Shown here piece by piece: positions 22,925-34,564 of a DNA stretch of 64,000 bases (its first letter is position 1; each line of letters begins with the position of its first letter). The notes under the pieces were generated by a model that was not told the origin of the DNA, searched no databases, and saw only the letters and a program-made list of their open reading frames with translations. The position numbers were made by a program, and so were the translations under genes. The stretch is taken from NCBI RefSeq assembly GCF_029784155.1, contig NC_073691.1:89039361-89103360 (forward strand), in the 5' to 3' direction. The DNA comes from Uranotaenia lowii. Lineage: Eukaryota; Arthropoda; Insecta; Diptera; Culicidae.

Positions 22925-24027
22925 GTCCCAAAGGTAATATAATACTTAAAGGTTTTTTTACTTCTAAAAAAGATCAAGATATATTGATCTATCAAACATG
23001 GAGCAAATACGATCTGCAATAACTTGTAAGATAACAAAGTTATGGTCGAAACAAGTTTGCAGGTATTTATTGAACATACCGTCTTTTTGGTGAACATTAT
23101 CAAAAATGATCACTATAGCTAAAGTTTTAACGAAGTTAGTCTGAAAAAACATTTTCACTAAATATCCAAAAAACTTAGAAAACTCATCAGCATTAAAGAT
23201 AACTTATCAGATTAGCGAACGAAGTTTGATGACAGAGATACGCACGAAATTAAATTGCATGTTTCGCATGATCCTAAACTTTTTGCCGATACACCATACT
23301 GAGGGGTTAGCTCAAACTTTTGATCGTTAACATAAATAGATATTTTATCATTTATATCTATTTAAGGCACTATGCAAATTTTAGCACAAAATTTTAAGAA
23401 ATGTGTTTTCATATTTATGAAAAAAGATTCGAATGCAACTCAAATTTTTAAATCCGGTCCACCCAGCCCTGAACTGATCGGGTTTAAATATTATAAAGTG
23501 CGATTTTTCGGAAATTTTCCAACTTTAAATCAAGTTTAAGTCATAATAAGTAAACATATATATTTTGTCAATAACATACGAAGAAGGTTTTGCTCATCGA
23601 CTTTAGTATGAGATCAAAAGAAATGCAATATGTCATAAGATGACTGAGATATGGCCAAACAAATTAGCCTTTATTTGAGGGGGTGATCCCAAACTTATGG
23701 CCGGCAGCGTATATGGTCAGCAAATTCGAATTCAACGCTGTAATTACCTCAACAAATTTGGTGAAGATCGGTCTAGGAAATTGCAAGTTTCAGCTGTCTA
23801 AGTTCGGTGGACTCACTTTTTTCAATTTTAAGCTATTAAGTAATTAATAAATTCTTTTATTGAACAAACCCCCCACGGAGTGGCAAAATTTGAGAATTCG
23901 AAAGTACACTTCCTAGGAAAAGTTCTTAGATTTTATATAAAATCCTGCGTTTGCGAGTATTTTTCAACGGTTTTTTGCCGCTTGGGGGGGTGATCACCCC
24001 GATCACCCCCCCATAGGACCGCGCCTG

Positions 24028-24330
24028 CACAGAGCTTGCAAGCCGTAAATCTTACAGTTGTATGCTCTTATTAGGCCTTCTTGGGAGAATCAAATCTGCA
24101 GTGCCTGTTGGCATTTTAAAATCTTTTATACGGCCAACAGGCACTCAAATGCTGTTGAAAGGTTTGAATGCGGCTTATAACAGGGCTTAATGCTTTGCTG
24201 GGTTGTTTACATTGACTTCGCATTGTCGCTCGCCCGACTTTCTAGAGAACTGCAGGCAGCAGCATTCGGCTTTGAATTTTCCCAACTAGAATCCTATCAT
24301 GAGCGTTTCTTCTGAGTGATTTTCGGAATA
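24028..24330. other. Unassigned sequence with a short hairpin
   Basis: It follows the hAT target duplication. A 13-bp perfect stem (agtgcctgttggc / inverse) with a 20-nt loop lies at 24100-24145. No gene is supported. Confidence 0.5.
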
Positions 24331-24555
24331 CTGGTTGATCGGCGGAGCTCGATTGCTCGTGTTTGCCAATTTCATCATGTTCACCGTGGTGAAATTGGCT
24401 AACGCGTCGATGTACTGAAGCGGAGATTGCAGGTTCAAGTCCTGTCGGTTATCCGTTGTATCTTTTTTAAAAATTCATAGTATTCAAAGCTAATGTTCTT
24501 TTGTTCTTTGATAAATCATGTTTCTCTAATTCTTTCCATCACCTACGAAAATGTG
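24331..24555 (+). repeat. tRNA-like dispersed repeat, copy 1
   Basis: It shares about 200 bp of alternating similarity with 27755-27985: 'ttcaccgtggtg', 'gtactgaagcggagattgc', a B-box-like ggttcaagtcctg (24432-24444), 'ccgttgtatcttttt', then diverged tails. The block folds partly like a tRNA (T-arm and a 5-bp anticodon stem), but the acceptor arm has mismatches. A tRNA-derived SINE head is the best guess. Confidence 0.5.
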
Positions 24556-24921
24556 CAATTAAAAATAAAAAAAAAGTCATTGAAAATAAAATAATAGTTA
24601 CTATTAGAGAAATTTTGAAAAATCTTTGATTTTTAAGCCACAAGCTGAGGAACAAGGAATTATGTTCAAAATTACGTTTTTCTCCATTGGTTGCAGAAAT
24701 CAGTATTTTTTGATGAATTAAATAATTTTAGACAATTTCTGAAAGCATTGATAATATATAAAAAATATAATAAAAAATAATGCGAAAAACAAATAAATCG
24801 GAATAAATTGCACGAAAGCTTGTATGCAACAAAATTGCAAAATATATAATTACACAAAATCTATAAACCAAGTAATTTTTTATCGAAAAAATCAATTAAA
24901 TCAAGAATATCAAAGGTGAAA
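24556..24921. other. AT-rich noncoding DNA
   Basis: Very A-rich, with no gene or structured element recognised. Confidence 0.5.
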
Positions 24922-24923
24922 TA

Positions 24924-25911
24924 GGGGAGATAAGGGCATAATGGTCACCTTAAGGAAAACGCTTGTTTAATCATAGAAAATAGCTATAATATGTGTTTCG
25001 TGTTCAAACATAAAAAAAGTCTATTTCCTAATTGACGGAAACTTGAAAAACTAGATCAAAACGTTTAAAAAGGCATTTTAAGTAATTTTGCCAAAAGTTG
25101 AAAACCAGTCACTGTAAGGCCATAATGAGACCCATGGGGCAGTATAAGCATCATTCATCGGGGCACGATGAGCGTTTTCTGCCGGAGAATCTAGCAGTGA
25201 ATTCAACTCAATGAAGTTAGGTGAGTCGTAGATTCATCAAACAAAGCAATAACAAAATAATCTAGGTCGGTTTGTAGAATAGAAACAATTCACATACGCT
25301 GGTACATTATGTTTCTGATGCTTTGTTTGGCGGATGATGCTACTAGCCGTATAATGTAACAATCAAAAAAATCGATCATGAATGGTAAATGGAAAAAAAA
25401 TACCTCGAACATAAATCGAGCTCTAGTCTTTTGATTACCTCTCCGACACCTTACCAATAGGCCACATCGTCAGATGTAAACTAGTCAAGCTGTAGTTCTA
25501 TAATTCAGTTGAATATATCGAGTTGATTTCGCTGCTAGATCGCTGCGCTCATCGTGCCCCGGTTTATAGTGCTCTGTTCGCCCCAAGCCAACAAAGCTTA
25601 GTAAAAACGTGTTTTATAATTGATTGTAGTGAAAAATCAAAAATTAAATTATGGTGAAAATTAAGAAACAATGTGTACATCATGTTGCAGTGCGTACATT
25701 ATAGATCAAGATGATTTAAAGAGCTTAATTCGTGGTACTCAAAAACTTTAATATTTTCGTCACTTGAGAACCTAGCTGGGTTTTTTTTAAATATCTCTGT
25801 AAAGATGATAAGGAATTTCAATTTTTTGTGAAAAATTAATACTATAGGAAGTACGAAACAAATTCTCATGTGCTTATTATGCACCGGGTGCTCGTTATGC
25901 TCTTATCCCCC
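24924..25911 (+). mobile_element. TA-flanked TIR element, family copy 1 (988 bp)
   Basis: The left tip is GGGGAGATAAGGGCATAATG and the right tip reads 'gttatgctcttatcccc' inward, with TA on both sides (24922-24923 and 25912-25913). It is clearly related along its length to 35688-36729 and lies in the same orientation, sharing blocks such as 'gcagtgcgtacattatagatcaag'. No transposase frame is visible. Confidence 0.78.
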
Positions 25912-25913
25912 TA

Positions 25914-27754
25914 ACTTCCATCTTCCAATAATTGTTTTTTGGTCTTGTAATCTTTCGGATAATTGACTCTTTTTTTTAAATTTACATAAAATACTTCAAA
26001 CTTTATTTATTCCCCCCTTCGGGTTTTTTTGGAAATTTCGAAGGGGGGTTGACAAAAGAATAAATGGATATTTGTTCCACCCTTAAAGGGTTCAATCATA
26101 TAATGTTTCAATTTTTAAGCGTTCAATGAATAGATTCCCGATTAGAGAAAGCGATGAAATTCAGATATCAATAAATCTTCAAACTATTTTCTATATGAAG
26201 ATATTGGTTGTTAGTAACTGCCCTTATCTCTCTCTTTTCATATTTTTGCTTATTCAAACAATATATTTCTGTACAACTAAAAGGATAGCTCGTGGTGCAT
26301 TGGTGATGCATTTGGTTTTAGCAAGGAATTGTTGCTTCTTCAAATAACCGTTATCTTCCGAAACATTCAAAAACCGTAATTGGAGAAAATACCGCATTTC
26401 AGCCGAAGATAGTTTCAACTCTGCGCCCAAAATAGAAGTGACACTGCGAAACTGCCAGATATGGCCAGAAACTCAAGCCGTTGTTGACTGTCAGCTATCT
26501 ACTGGTGTAAATAAGAGAATGAGGAATGTTTCACTGGATGCAGCCTAGCCTAGCCTAGCCTATGGCGAGTTTCGGGACGCACTTCATTGGGGAAAATTTA
26601 TGTGCCCATTAGTCATTTAGCTTTGTATTGCAGAAGTGGAAACTTTACCACCATATTGCCTACGAAACTGTCAACTGGAAATACGGGGACAAAAATTTCC
26701 CATCGAAATTGCATTGCAGAATTTTTGCTTTCCTCTGCCGAGATGAAGTTTTGCTGCGCTGGGACCAGAGATTTTTTCGCAAGAGGATCGTTTTCATCCT
26801 TCTGTAGAGTTTCTGTTGATTAATCACAAAGTATAACCTACAATTGATAATATTCAAAATTAAATCGTTCCTAAGCGGTTAACCAAATGGAGCTTAACTA
26901 ACAGTGCAGACAAAATGAGGTTCATTCGAATAATCCAGTTTGCATATCCACTTTTACCAAACCGGTTTAAGAAGAGCTCACACAATTTCATCATCTTCAT
27001 TTATTTTCACTTTCCCACTTAGATGTACCACTCAAGAAGTGGGCCACATAAAGTAAGAGGGAGGTAAACCGCACAATCCTAAGAGAACAGCGAGCATATA
27101 GCCGGCGAGAAGCAAAGGCAAAAGTGCCATCATCCTTGGAACTCGGACGACTGGCTGTAGGTTGGTGCCTAGAATGAAGTAACGAAGCATTAACACCATC
27201 ACCACACGTTTCCAGTCAAGAAACGGGAATGGAGCACCTTTGAGAAATCCTCTTGAAAGATTATTTCACTCAAGCACCTATTCGAAAGACAATTCTGCAG
27301 AATCCTTCAGCTTCCCGTTGTTGCCGCCATTATGGTAGGGCCATATGTTTAATGTTTCTATTAGTATCAACAAGTTTCCTTGCTGCCGAAGGAGCTGAAA
27401 TTTGTGCTACTGAAATAGTTTTGCATCAAAACTGTGCGAGGTTGGATTGAATTATGAATATGGTTATGAACAGTTTGTTAAATACTATAAGTAAAATTCC
27501 CTTTAAATGTTTTTTTTTCATAAATACTATTTATTTTAAAAAGGTACAGTTGACAAAGTTCATCCACATTTACAATTCAAATCTTAGCGAAATAACATAG
27601 GTCCACTGAACCAGCATCCAAAATATTTTGGTATCAAGTATAACCCGCAATTTGACATAAGCCGTTAAGGTCCAAATATTCAAATCAATAGGAGGCAAGA
27701 ACATATGCGAGATATACATGGAGTGTATCGAAGTATCGATGGAAGGTCCAGCAG
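25914..27754. other. Unassigned sequence, possibly unique intergenic or intronic DNA
   Basis: Composition is less AT-biased at 26400-27400. Frames up to 78 codons match nothing. A 10-bp stem (ccccccttcg and inverse) lies at 26012-26048, and a (CCTAG) microsatellite of about four units near 26543-26562. Near 27730-27765 is a block ('ggaaggtccagcagttgac') whose inverse recurs at about 48575-48600, so part is dispersed repeat. Confidence 0.4.
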
Positions 27755-27985
27755 TTGACTGATGGAGCTCGACTTGTACATTCGTGTCGGCCGATCCCAT
27801 CACGTTCACCGTGGTGTAATTGGCAAACGCGCCGTTGTACTGAAGCGGAGATTGCGGGTTCATGTCCTGCCCGTGAGCCGTTGTATCTTTTTCGAGAAAT
27901 TTATGATATTTACGGCTTATGTTCTTCCTTTTCTTCGACTCTCATGTTTCTTTAAAATTTTCAATCATCTTGAAAATGTCAGAAA
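27755..27985 (+). repeat. tRNA-like dispersed repeat, copy 2
   Basis: This is the partner of the repeat at 24331-24555. It has a better-preserved tRNA-like core: the anticodon stem ccgtt/agcgg closes around a 7-nt loop, and the T-stem gcggg/cctgc closes around ttcatgt. One acceptor pair is broken and the implied anticodon would be unusual, so a working tRNA is unlikely. Confidence 0.5.
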
Positions 27986-29868
27986 TATTCTTGGGCCCTA
28001 GATCTAGGTCCCAGCAAAATTTTGGATAGAATTTAAACCCTGTTTCCTTTTACTTTGAGATTCAAATCCGCCGACGACACGTTCGGATTTGAATCAGGCT
28101 TTTGTTTGCTAGTTTGGATTGTATTTCGCCGGCAAACTTCGAATCTGACCAACAAATCCGTACCCAATACTTGGCCCGTGGTCTGCAATGGGTAACTTTT
28201 TCTTATCAGTCTACAACCTGGTTGGCAAATCCCTATTTACAGATTTAATTTCAAGACACGGCGAGAGCCCCCGCCCACCCCTTAGTTTGCTAGTCTGAGT
28301 CCATGATGTCGTGATCAGAGCTACGGTTGCTCCCAGACAATGAAAGAAAATTGACGAAATTGACACAGCAACCTATATCGGCTTTCAGCATGCTTGTTGA
28401 TACCATACATTCAGAACGATGGCAATGACGATTGAAAAGATCTGACCGACCACGTTTATAAAGATACTCTAACATATATCTAGGTCGCAAAAATGTGCTT
28501 GCACGAATATGTTGAAGCACTAACCATCGCTTTCCATTTGTCGTACTACTGTGACGGGGAGTATGTATTTCAGTCAGACTACATTTTTGTGAATGATGGT
28601 TTTAAAAATATCAGTCAACTAGCAGATTTTATCCGGCCTTGCTCGGGTTCACATAAAATGTAAATCAAAATGAGTCGTTTGAATTTTCAAAAATTTGGAA
28701 GATTTGTATTCCTCATTATAAGAATTTTTTTAGTCTTTTTAATGTTTTAATTGCGGTTATTCACTGTGTTTACCGTTTTCACTGCGTTTATTTGTTTCAT
28801 TTCGTCTTATTTTTTTTATCTTCAAATGGTAAAATTGTTATTTATTTTTTCCCATTCCCTCTCTAAAATAAATCTCTTATTTTTCAAGATGGTTCCCTGT
28901 ACAATGGTATATTCAAGTTTTATTTACTGAAAAATTTCTTAATAGGCTTCTGAATCTTGTTGAATCATGTTAAAAACTCATTTTTCATGTTTTCAGTTGT
29001 ATCTTTGCCTTTACCGCTTTTTAATTTCACACTGTTTTATGAGTACTTGTTCTTAAACGTTGAAAGTTCCACTAATAGTTTTTGGAAGTTTTCGAAAACG
29101 AATAATCTTAACCGAAGATACTATTATAATGTTATGAAAAAGGTTTTATTTGAGTTTTATTTCAAAATTTCTATTCTTGTTAAATTCAATGTTAAATTTT
29201 TTAGATATCATTTGTTTGAATTCGCAGTTCCAAACGGATTTACAATAAGTCTTCTCATTGGATAGTAGAATTGAACACATTGATAACCTAAAATAACTCA
29301 AAAATTATAAATTGGTCAATGAATTTGAAATGTATACCTAACACTTAAAATCTCAGATTTAATTATCTGGTCGATTTTCTAATTCCTTGTTTAAATTTCT
29401 CAACGGCTATGAAAGCGTTGAAATCGAAGCCTTCAACTTTTAAGTATAAATCTTATTATTTTTTCTTTTTCCCTGAGAGATTCTAAAAATATAAAAATAG
29501 TTTGTTCTTAAAAGCTGGAGTTTATGATAATCTGCTCAATAGTTTTTCAACACTCAGTCCAAATTGTTATTCAGCTGAAGAAGTCAGTTCACTGTTCACA
29601 ATTCAGTTCGTTGTATATTCTTGTAGACTCTCGAAGTCCCCCAGCACTTTGAAAACCACTTCAAGTCCTAGTCAATAAGTAAGTAATTAACAGGCTAGTT
29701 GTATCAATCCAAAATGTAAGCTCATTATTGCATCCAAAAATCTCGTACCAATACCACGTGCTTTCAGTAGTAGCATCTACCTACAAAAATCACCCGCCAA
29801 AATTTTTGCTTTCAAATTTTTAATGCTGAGCAAGCTTTGATTTGCTTTCCAGTACACGTGAACTCCTG
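27986..29868. other. AT-rich noncoding DNA
   Basis: No supported gene. A 102-codon plus-strand frame at 28957-29265 is rich in Phe, Asn and Tyr, as expected from AT-rich composition, and is not called. Confidence 0.5.
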
Positions 29869-30150
29869 GACGGTCGTTTCTAATGCCCGGCCCATGGTGA
29901 TGGTGAAAATAACCCCGCCAAAGGAAAAAAAAATCGGTTGCCAATATGGGTGCCATGACTTTTGGTTTGTGTGAATAAAACCGAAAGTTGTATGGGAGGG
30001 TCCCTTTTCTTGGGTGGGAGGGGCTCATAACTATTACTAAAACCTTACCCTGGTTCAACCACATCTCTGTACCAAATTTTAGGCTGATCGGATCAGCGGT
30101 GTGGACTTGTATAAGGTGCATACAAACAAACAAACAAACAAATACACAGC
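29869..30150 (+). repeat. Interspersed repeat ending in (CAAA)n
   Basis: The stretch holds the phrase 'accaaattttaggctgatcg' and runs into about five CAAA units near 30121-30142. This looks like the 3' end of a dispersed non-LTR or related repeat. A similar phrase, 'gccaaatttgggccagatcg', occurs near 48053. No complete element is present. Confidence 0.4.
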
Positions 30151-31702
30151 AAAAAAAAGTAATGCGATATTACATCAGATACCTGCACATAACTTGAGTC
30201 GCAAAAGGTACCTAATTTTACATTGTCTTGATGTACTCGGTTGTTTGGAGACAAAGAATATGTATCGTACCGCTGATCCATATGGGCCGAATTATCTAAA
30301 AAATCAAATATAATGAAATTTGTTTTTGAACCTGTGGGTTTGCTTATATTTTAAATTAATTTTGGTAGTACTTACAAGCCAAACAAATACAGCTGAGGTC
30401 CGTAATCCGTTTCTTAGTTTTTGAAATGAAATCAAATTTGAACGTCAACAAAGGAAAACATTGACTACTTGATGCGATATCACATAGAAGATTTTGATAT
30501 TACACTTCACGACGTACTCGAGTTGTGTACATCATTTAGATGTATTATTGCAACAGAAATATGTAATCCCCAGAAATTACATCGTCCATCGTTACATTTT
30601 TTTTTTTGCTGTGTATATATAGTCCAACTCATCTTTATATATATTAGAGAAGATGTCATGTGTCCTGACATTTTTCCTCATGAAGCCCATTTACAGTTCG
30701 TCTTTTTAGTCAAAAATTCATCATCGCTACATGACTAGGTTTGTGAGCATGGTTCAATTGATTAGGAATTGATGAAAGGTTAATCTCCAACCGATCTCAG
30801 TGTTTGAAGCCTTTGAAACTGTTTGGTTTCAATTTTCACGCCATAACTCCCGCGAGGAAAATCGGGGGAACTCAAAAAAAAAGAAGAACTAAGCAAATAC
30901 TTTTTTTTCTCCTCAATATTTGGGCTAACTTTAATTCTAACTTGAACGGTTCGATTGTCGTAGAAGAAATTTCTTTCCAGATGTCCATATAGTCTTTGAT
31001 TATCCATATTTTGCTAAATATATGTGTATGAGAGATGTTTCTTTTTTATTGGTTTGGTTTTCGATTTTATTTTTGAAACTTGTCTCTAAGCTTTAAAAGA
31101 ATTTTTAAATTGGAATTTTTCCAAACATTCGAAACGTGAAAAAAAAAATTGAAAAAAAATATTATTGCCCTGTAATTAATGATGTGTGGATAAGCAGTTT
31201 ATTGTTCTCAGTACTGCTTTTTTTATCCTCACGGATTGGAATTTATTGTTACTGAGGCCAAGAAGTACCAAAGAAAAACAATGAACAAACATTCTTGGTT
31301 GATAAGATCTAGTTTGACTTTAGACCTATTGCGTCCCGGGCGTCAAAAGCTGAAACAAGAACTTGAAGAAATGCCATACTTTGACGCACCAAAGATCGTC
31401 GATCTCCATTAAATTCTGTCTTCGATGGACGAACAAAAATTTTGCTTCCATCAATGATCACTTCCCAAAAGAAATGAAATTGAGGAGAGTTTGTTTTTTC
31501 CATCAGCAGTAGTCACCTGTTTTCGTTTATTGGCAGTGGCAACCTAGTTACCCACGAGTTTTGCCCTAACTGCTGTTATTATGGTTGTTTATTAAATCAG
31601 AAGTCCACTAGTTTTGCCCGAGACTTGAACCTCAAGCAGGCGGTTGCACCCCGTAGAAGTTGTCAGTGTTGGGGGTAAACATAAGGGTGAGTATAGCAAC
31701 CA
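30151..31702. other. AT-rich noncoding DNA
   Basis: No supported gene or complete element. Frames of up to 89 codons look like chance. Confidence 0.45.
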
Positions 31703-31704
31703 TA

Positions 31705-32418
31705 CACTCAGAGGAAATCTTATTATAAATTTCATAAGATACATCTTATGAACCGCTTTTTTGCGTCCAAACTAATTTTTCATAAGAGTCTTATGAAATT
31801 CTTTCAATTTTCATACGATGTTCTTATGAAAAATAGAAGAAACGGCATTGTGAAAAAATGATGAACACATTCATTAATAGCATCAGTTTTTTTTTTCATC
31901 ATCTAACAGTACGAAGCAATCGCCAGTTCATAGCTATTATAGTTTTCCTTCAATGTTAAATGTTATTGTTATCTCCGGAATGGTAAGTTCGATTTGATGT
32001 TTTTGGTGTGAACGTTGAATATATTAGTAAACCAAAATACATTATTTGTTTACTTTTCAGCAAGCTGATCGGCAAAAAACGAAAGGTCGAAGATAAAGAT
32101 GCGGCAAAAAAAACTTTGATGGAGCCGTCTGTTGATGCGTTGCTGATGGTGACCATGAAGGATTTAATTTTAAACAAATTTGGCAAACAATAAAGTGAAT
32201 GTTTTCAGCATGAAATATCGAGAATTTTTCTTATTAGAAAGTGATTTACTGTTTCCATAAGAATCTCTTATGAAAAGCAACAACCTCTCATTGAAGTAGG
32301 CGTTCATCTTCAGAATTCATTCGCGTCATAAGACAATCTTATGAATTTCATTAATTTTTCTTATGGCGCCACTTCATAAGAGAATCTTATGGCGTACATA
32401 ATAGTATTTTTCTGAGTG
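31705..32418. mobile_element. 714-bp TIR element with TA duplication and an internal mini-ORF
   Basis: The tips are CACTCAGAGGAAAT and the inverse of CACTCAGAAAAATA, each next to TA (31703-31704 and 32419-32420). Subterminal regions repeat 'cataagatt/cttatgaaa' motifs in both orientations, forming a dense cluster that could be transposase-binding sites. The centre contains a possible two-exon ORF. The superfamily is not certain. Confidence 0.65.
31960..32193 (+). CDS. Possible spliced 51-residue protein inside the TIR element
   Basis: Exon 1 is 31960-31982 (23 nt from an ATG) and is followed by the consensus donor gtaagt. The intron ends in a pyrimidine-rich tract plus cag at 32060. Exon 2 runs 32061-32193 to TAA. 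Joined, the frame is exactly 52 codons. Exon 2 begins with a very basic stretch (Gly-Lys-Lys-Arg-Lys-Val-Glu), like a monopartite nuclear localisation signal, and continues as a short amphipathic tail. No family is recognised. It could be the remnant of the autonomous element's protein or a captured host exon; the splice signals are the main support. Confidence 0.35.
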
Positions 32419-32420
32419 TA

Positions 32421-33956
32421 TATTTGCAACCATACGACTTTTTTTTCATATTGTTATTTTCAACAGAAAAAATAGCCATGACAATTTCGTTTGTCGAAAT
32501 ATCAGTGATCATAGGGACTGTGATATTTTCATTTCAACAACTATCATTGACCGAAACAACACGTGGGTAGGGAGTGCGACAAAGCTACTAAGATATTTTA
32601 GAAAAAAATCCACTTTGCATTTTCTCTCGAATAATCGCAGCTCTTGCGTGATTTCTGGAAATTTTCTTCCAGAGCTGCACCAAACGATTTTCAGCTTTAA
32701 AAATTTTGAATATATTTTCATTGCGAAGAGAATAATTTTTTTCTAATCTGTGCATGCCGAATTTTTTGATTGTTTGTACTTTAATAAAGAAGTTAATTTT
32801 TTTCGATCTGCATCTGAGGCAATTATGTTGGAAATCACCGTATGAAAATCAGATGAACTCACCTTTCTAGGGCAACTGTTAAATTCACATGCGATTTCAA
32901 ACGCGGACATTCATTTGAAAAATTTGCAATAAATACTCATGCTTACAGTTAAACTCGGCAAAAATAAAAAAATACCAGAAAGACTAAAGAGTGAATATTT
33001 ATTAAGGTTTTGAATAAAAATTTAAAACTAATTTAATTGTTCCTTTTCTTGGCATGCAACTTCAATCGAAATACACCACCAGTGTTGGAAGCTGGAAAAA
33101 ATACATGTTCATTAAAGAGGTATTTTTGGGCTGATGTTTTCCCTAAAACTTCATTTAAAACTACGCACAAATGTTTTCATACTTTTTGGGTTGTATGATA
33201 AAACCGTTGCTATCAAATTAAGCTTCGAAATAAGTTTGAGAACATAAGTTATTCGACTAACTAAAAGTCATATCCGAGCATTGAAAATGCAAAAATCGAT
33301 TTTTGGGAACCATGAACCAAAGGTACATTGGTATGCGTGCGAACAGCATTTGCACTGCAGTCTGCCGAGCAAATGCCACGTGGTCTCCTACAGAACACAG
33401 TGGTTCGAAATATTAAAAAAACTAAATTAAGTTAAGCATCTCACAAGACTTAAGATGTTTTTCTTATCTAAAAATTGTTGGATCAGTGGCAATTTATGAC
33501 TTTAGTATATGAAATACATAATTAATTGAGTTTAGGAATCGTTTTCTATTGCTTAGGAACCATATGTCGTAATGTACAATTATTCTGAAATGAATATCAA
33601 GTAAACTCTTTAATTGTTGGCAGCAGTGAAAACTGCTGAACCAAACAAGACAAATTTCTTCTCCACCATATACCTACTCAGATTTAATTTTTGGATTTTT
33701 GTTCTAATTTTTTTCATGAAAACAGAAGTTGGAAGTTCACTAAATTATAGTTTGCTTTCCAATTATTCCTAAAAATATTCGATGTGAGTCGAATTAAAAA
33801 AAAATGTTTTAGCAAGATTTACATTTTTACATCTATTTGGCGTATCAAACCACTGCGCAACGCCCCGGGCATTCGAGATGGCTCTTGCTAGAAGCTCATA
33901 ATCTCAGCTAACGAATTCAAAAGGGCAAAGTTTTAAAATACCATTAAAGGAATTTT
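32421..33956. other. AT-rich noncoding DNA
   Basis: No supported gene. The longest frame (70 codons, minus, 32509-32721) has no family signal. Confidence 0.45.
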
Positions 33957-34564
33957 TCAATTTCTTACTTTGTGAAGCCAAACTCCACAATATGAAGACA
34001 GTTGTTTGGTAGTGAAAATAACCCTATGTGTCGCAATCGCATTGCGGAATTTCTGGACTTCCGACTTTTTTAAATGAAAGCTTATTTTGTGCTTCCCCTT
34101 CAACCAAATTTCATCAATGTTTTCAAAAGCTTTTTTGTTGTATGAGTGGCGCCCGGTGTTCCATCGTCGCATAGAACTTTACGCTCAGCTGACGTCATTC
34201 TGTCAGTGGCCTTATATTCAGAATAGCCAACGATTCTGTTAACTGTCAATTGAGCATTGTTGGTAAAGATCTATTGCACTTTGCTGGTGGCCAAGAATCG
34301 GATCATCGAAACGGCAAACAATTGGTACGGCGGCCAAGTAATTGGAGCACCGCAGTGAGTGCTTTGCATGCATTTTACTCACATTTATTAAAGTTCCATA
34401 GAGAAAACATATTTTTGTTGAACTCTAAGCAAGTTAGCAAGTTAATTCTTCAATGGATGTTATATGGTGCACTCAACAGGAAGGTAGGAATGTCGAAAAA
34501 AAGGGTAAACCATGCCTTAGGTGCCAAAATGAGATTCGGATTTAGAAAAAAGCTATGCCAATGA
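33957..34564. other. Two small divergent open frames sharing a 77-bp spacer
   Basis: A minus-strand frame of 71 codons (33957-34172) is Lys/His-rich. A plus-strand frame of 104 codons (34250-34564) includes a 'gcagtgagt' donor-like site near 34353. The spacer contains tgacgtcat, the palindromic CRE core, near 34191. Neither protein is recognised, so these may be chance. Confidence 0.2.

Larger units (their letters stand above)
20625..24027 (-). mobile_element. hAT element, left half (host of the BEL insertion)
   Basis: The outer end at 24027 reads, on the minus strand, CAGGCGCGGTCCTATGGGGG, preceded by gctctgtg (24028-24035 inverse). The other half, at 42746-44409, ends as the inverse of CAGGGGCGGTCCTAGAG and is followed by gctctgtg. 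The inner end, 20625, begins with the BEL target bases. The half is AT-rich with no recognisable transposase and contains another complete hAT element. Just before that nested copy (about 21046-21150) is a G-rich piece ending 'ctgaacggtccc', the end of a TTA-type palindromic MITE. Confidence 0.82.

Noticed and set aside
27790..27872. Functional tRNA gene with an ACT-like anticodon
   Set aside because: The anticodon and T stems pair, but the acceptor has a mismatch, the anticodon is atypical, and a related degraded copy occurs at 24.4 kb.
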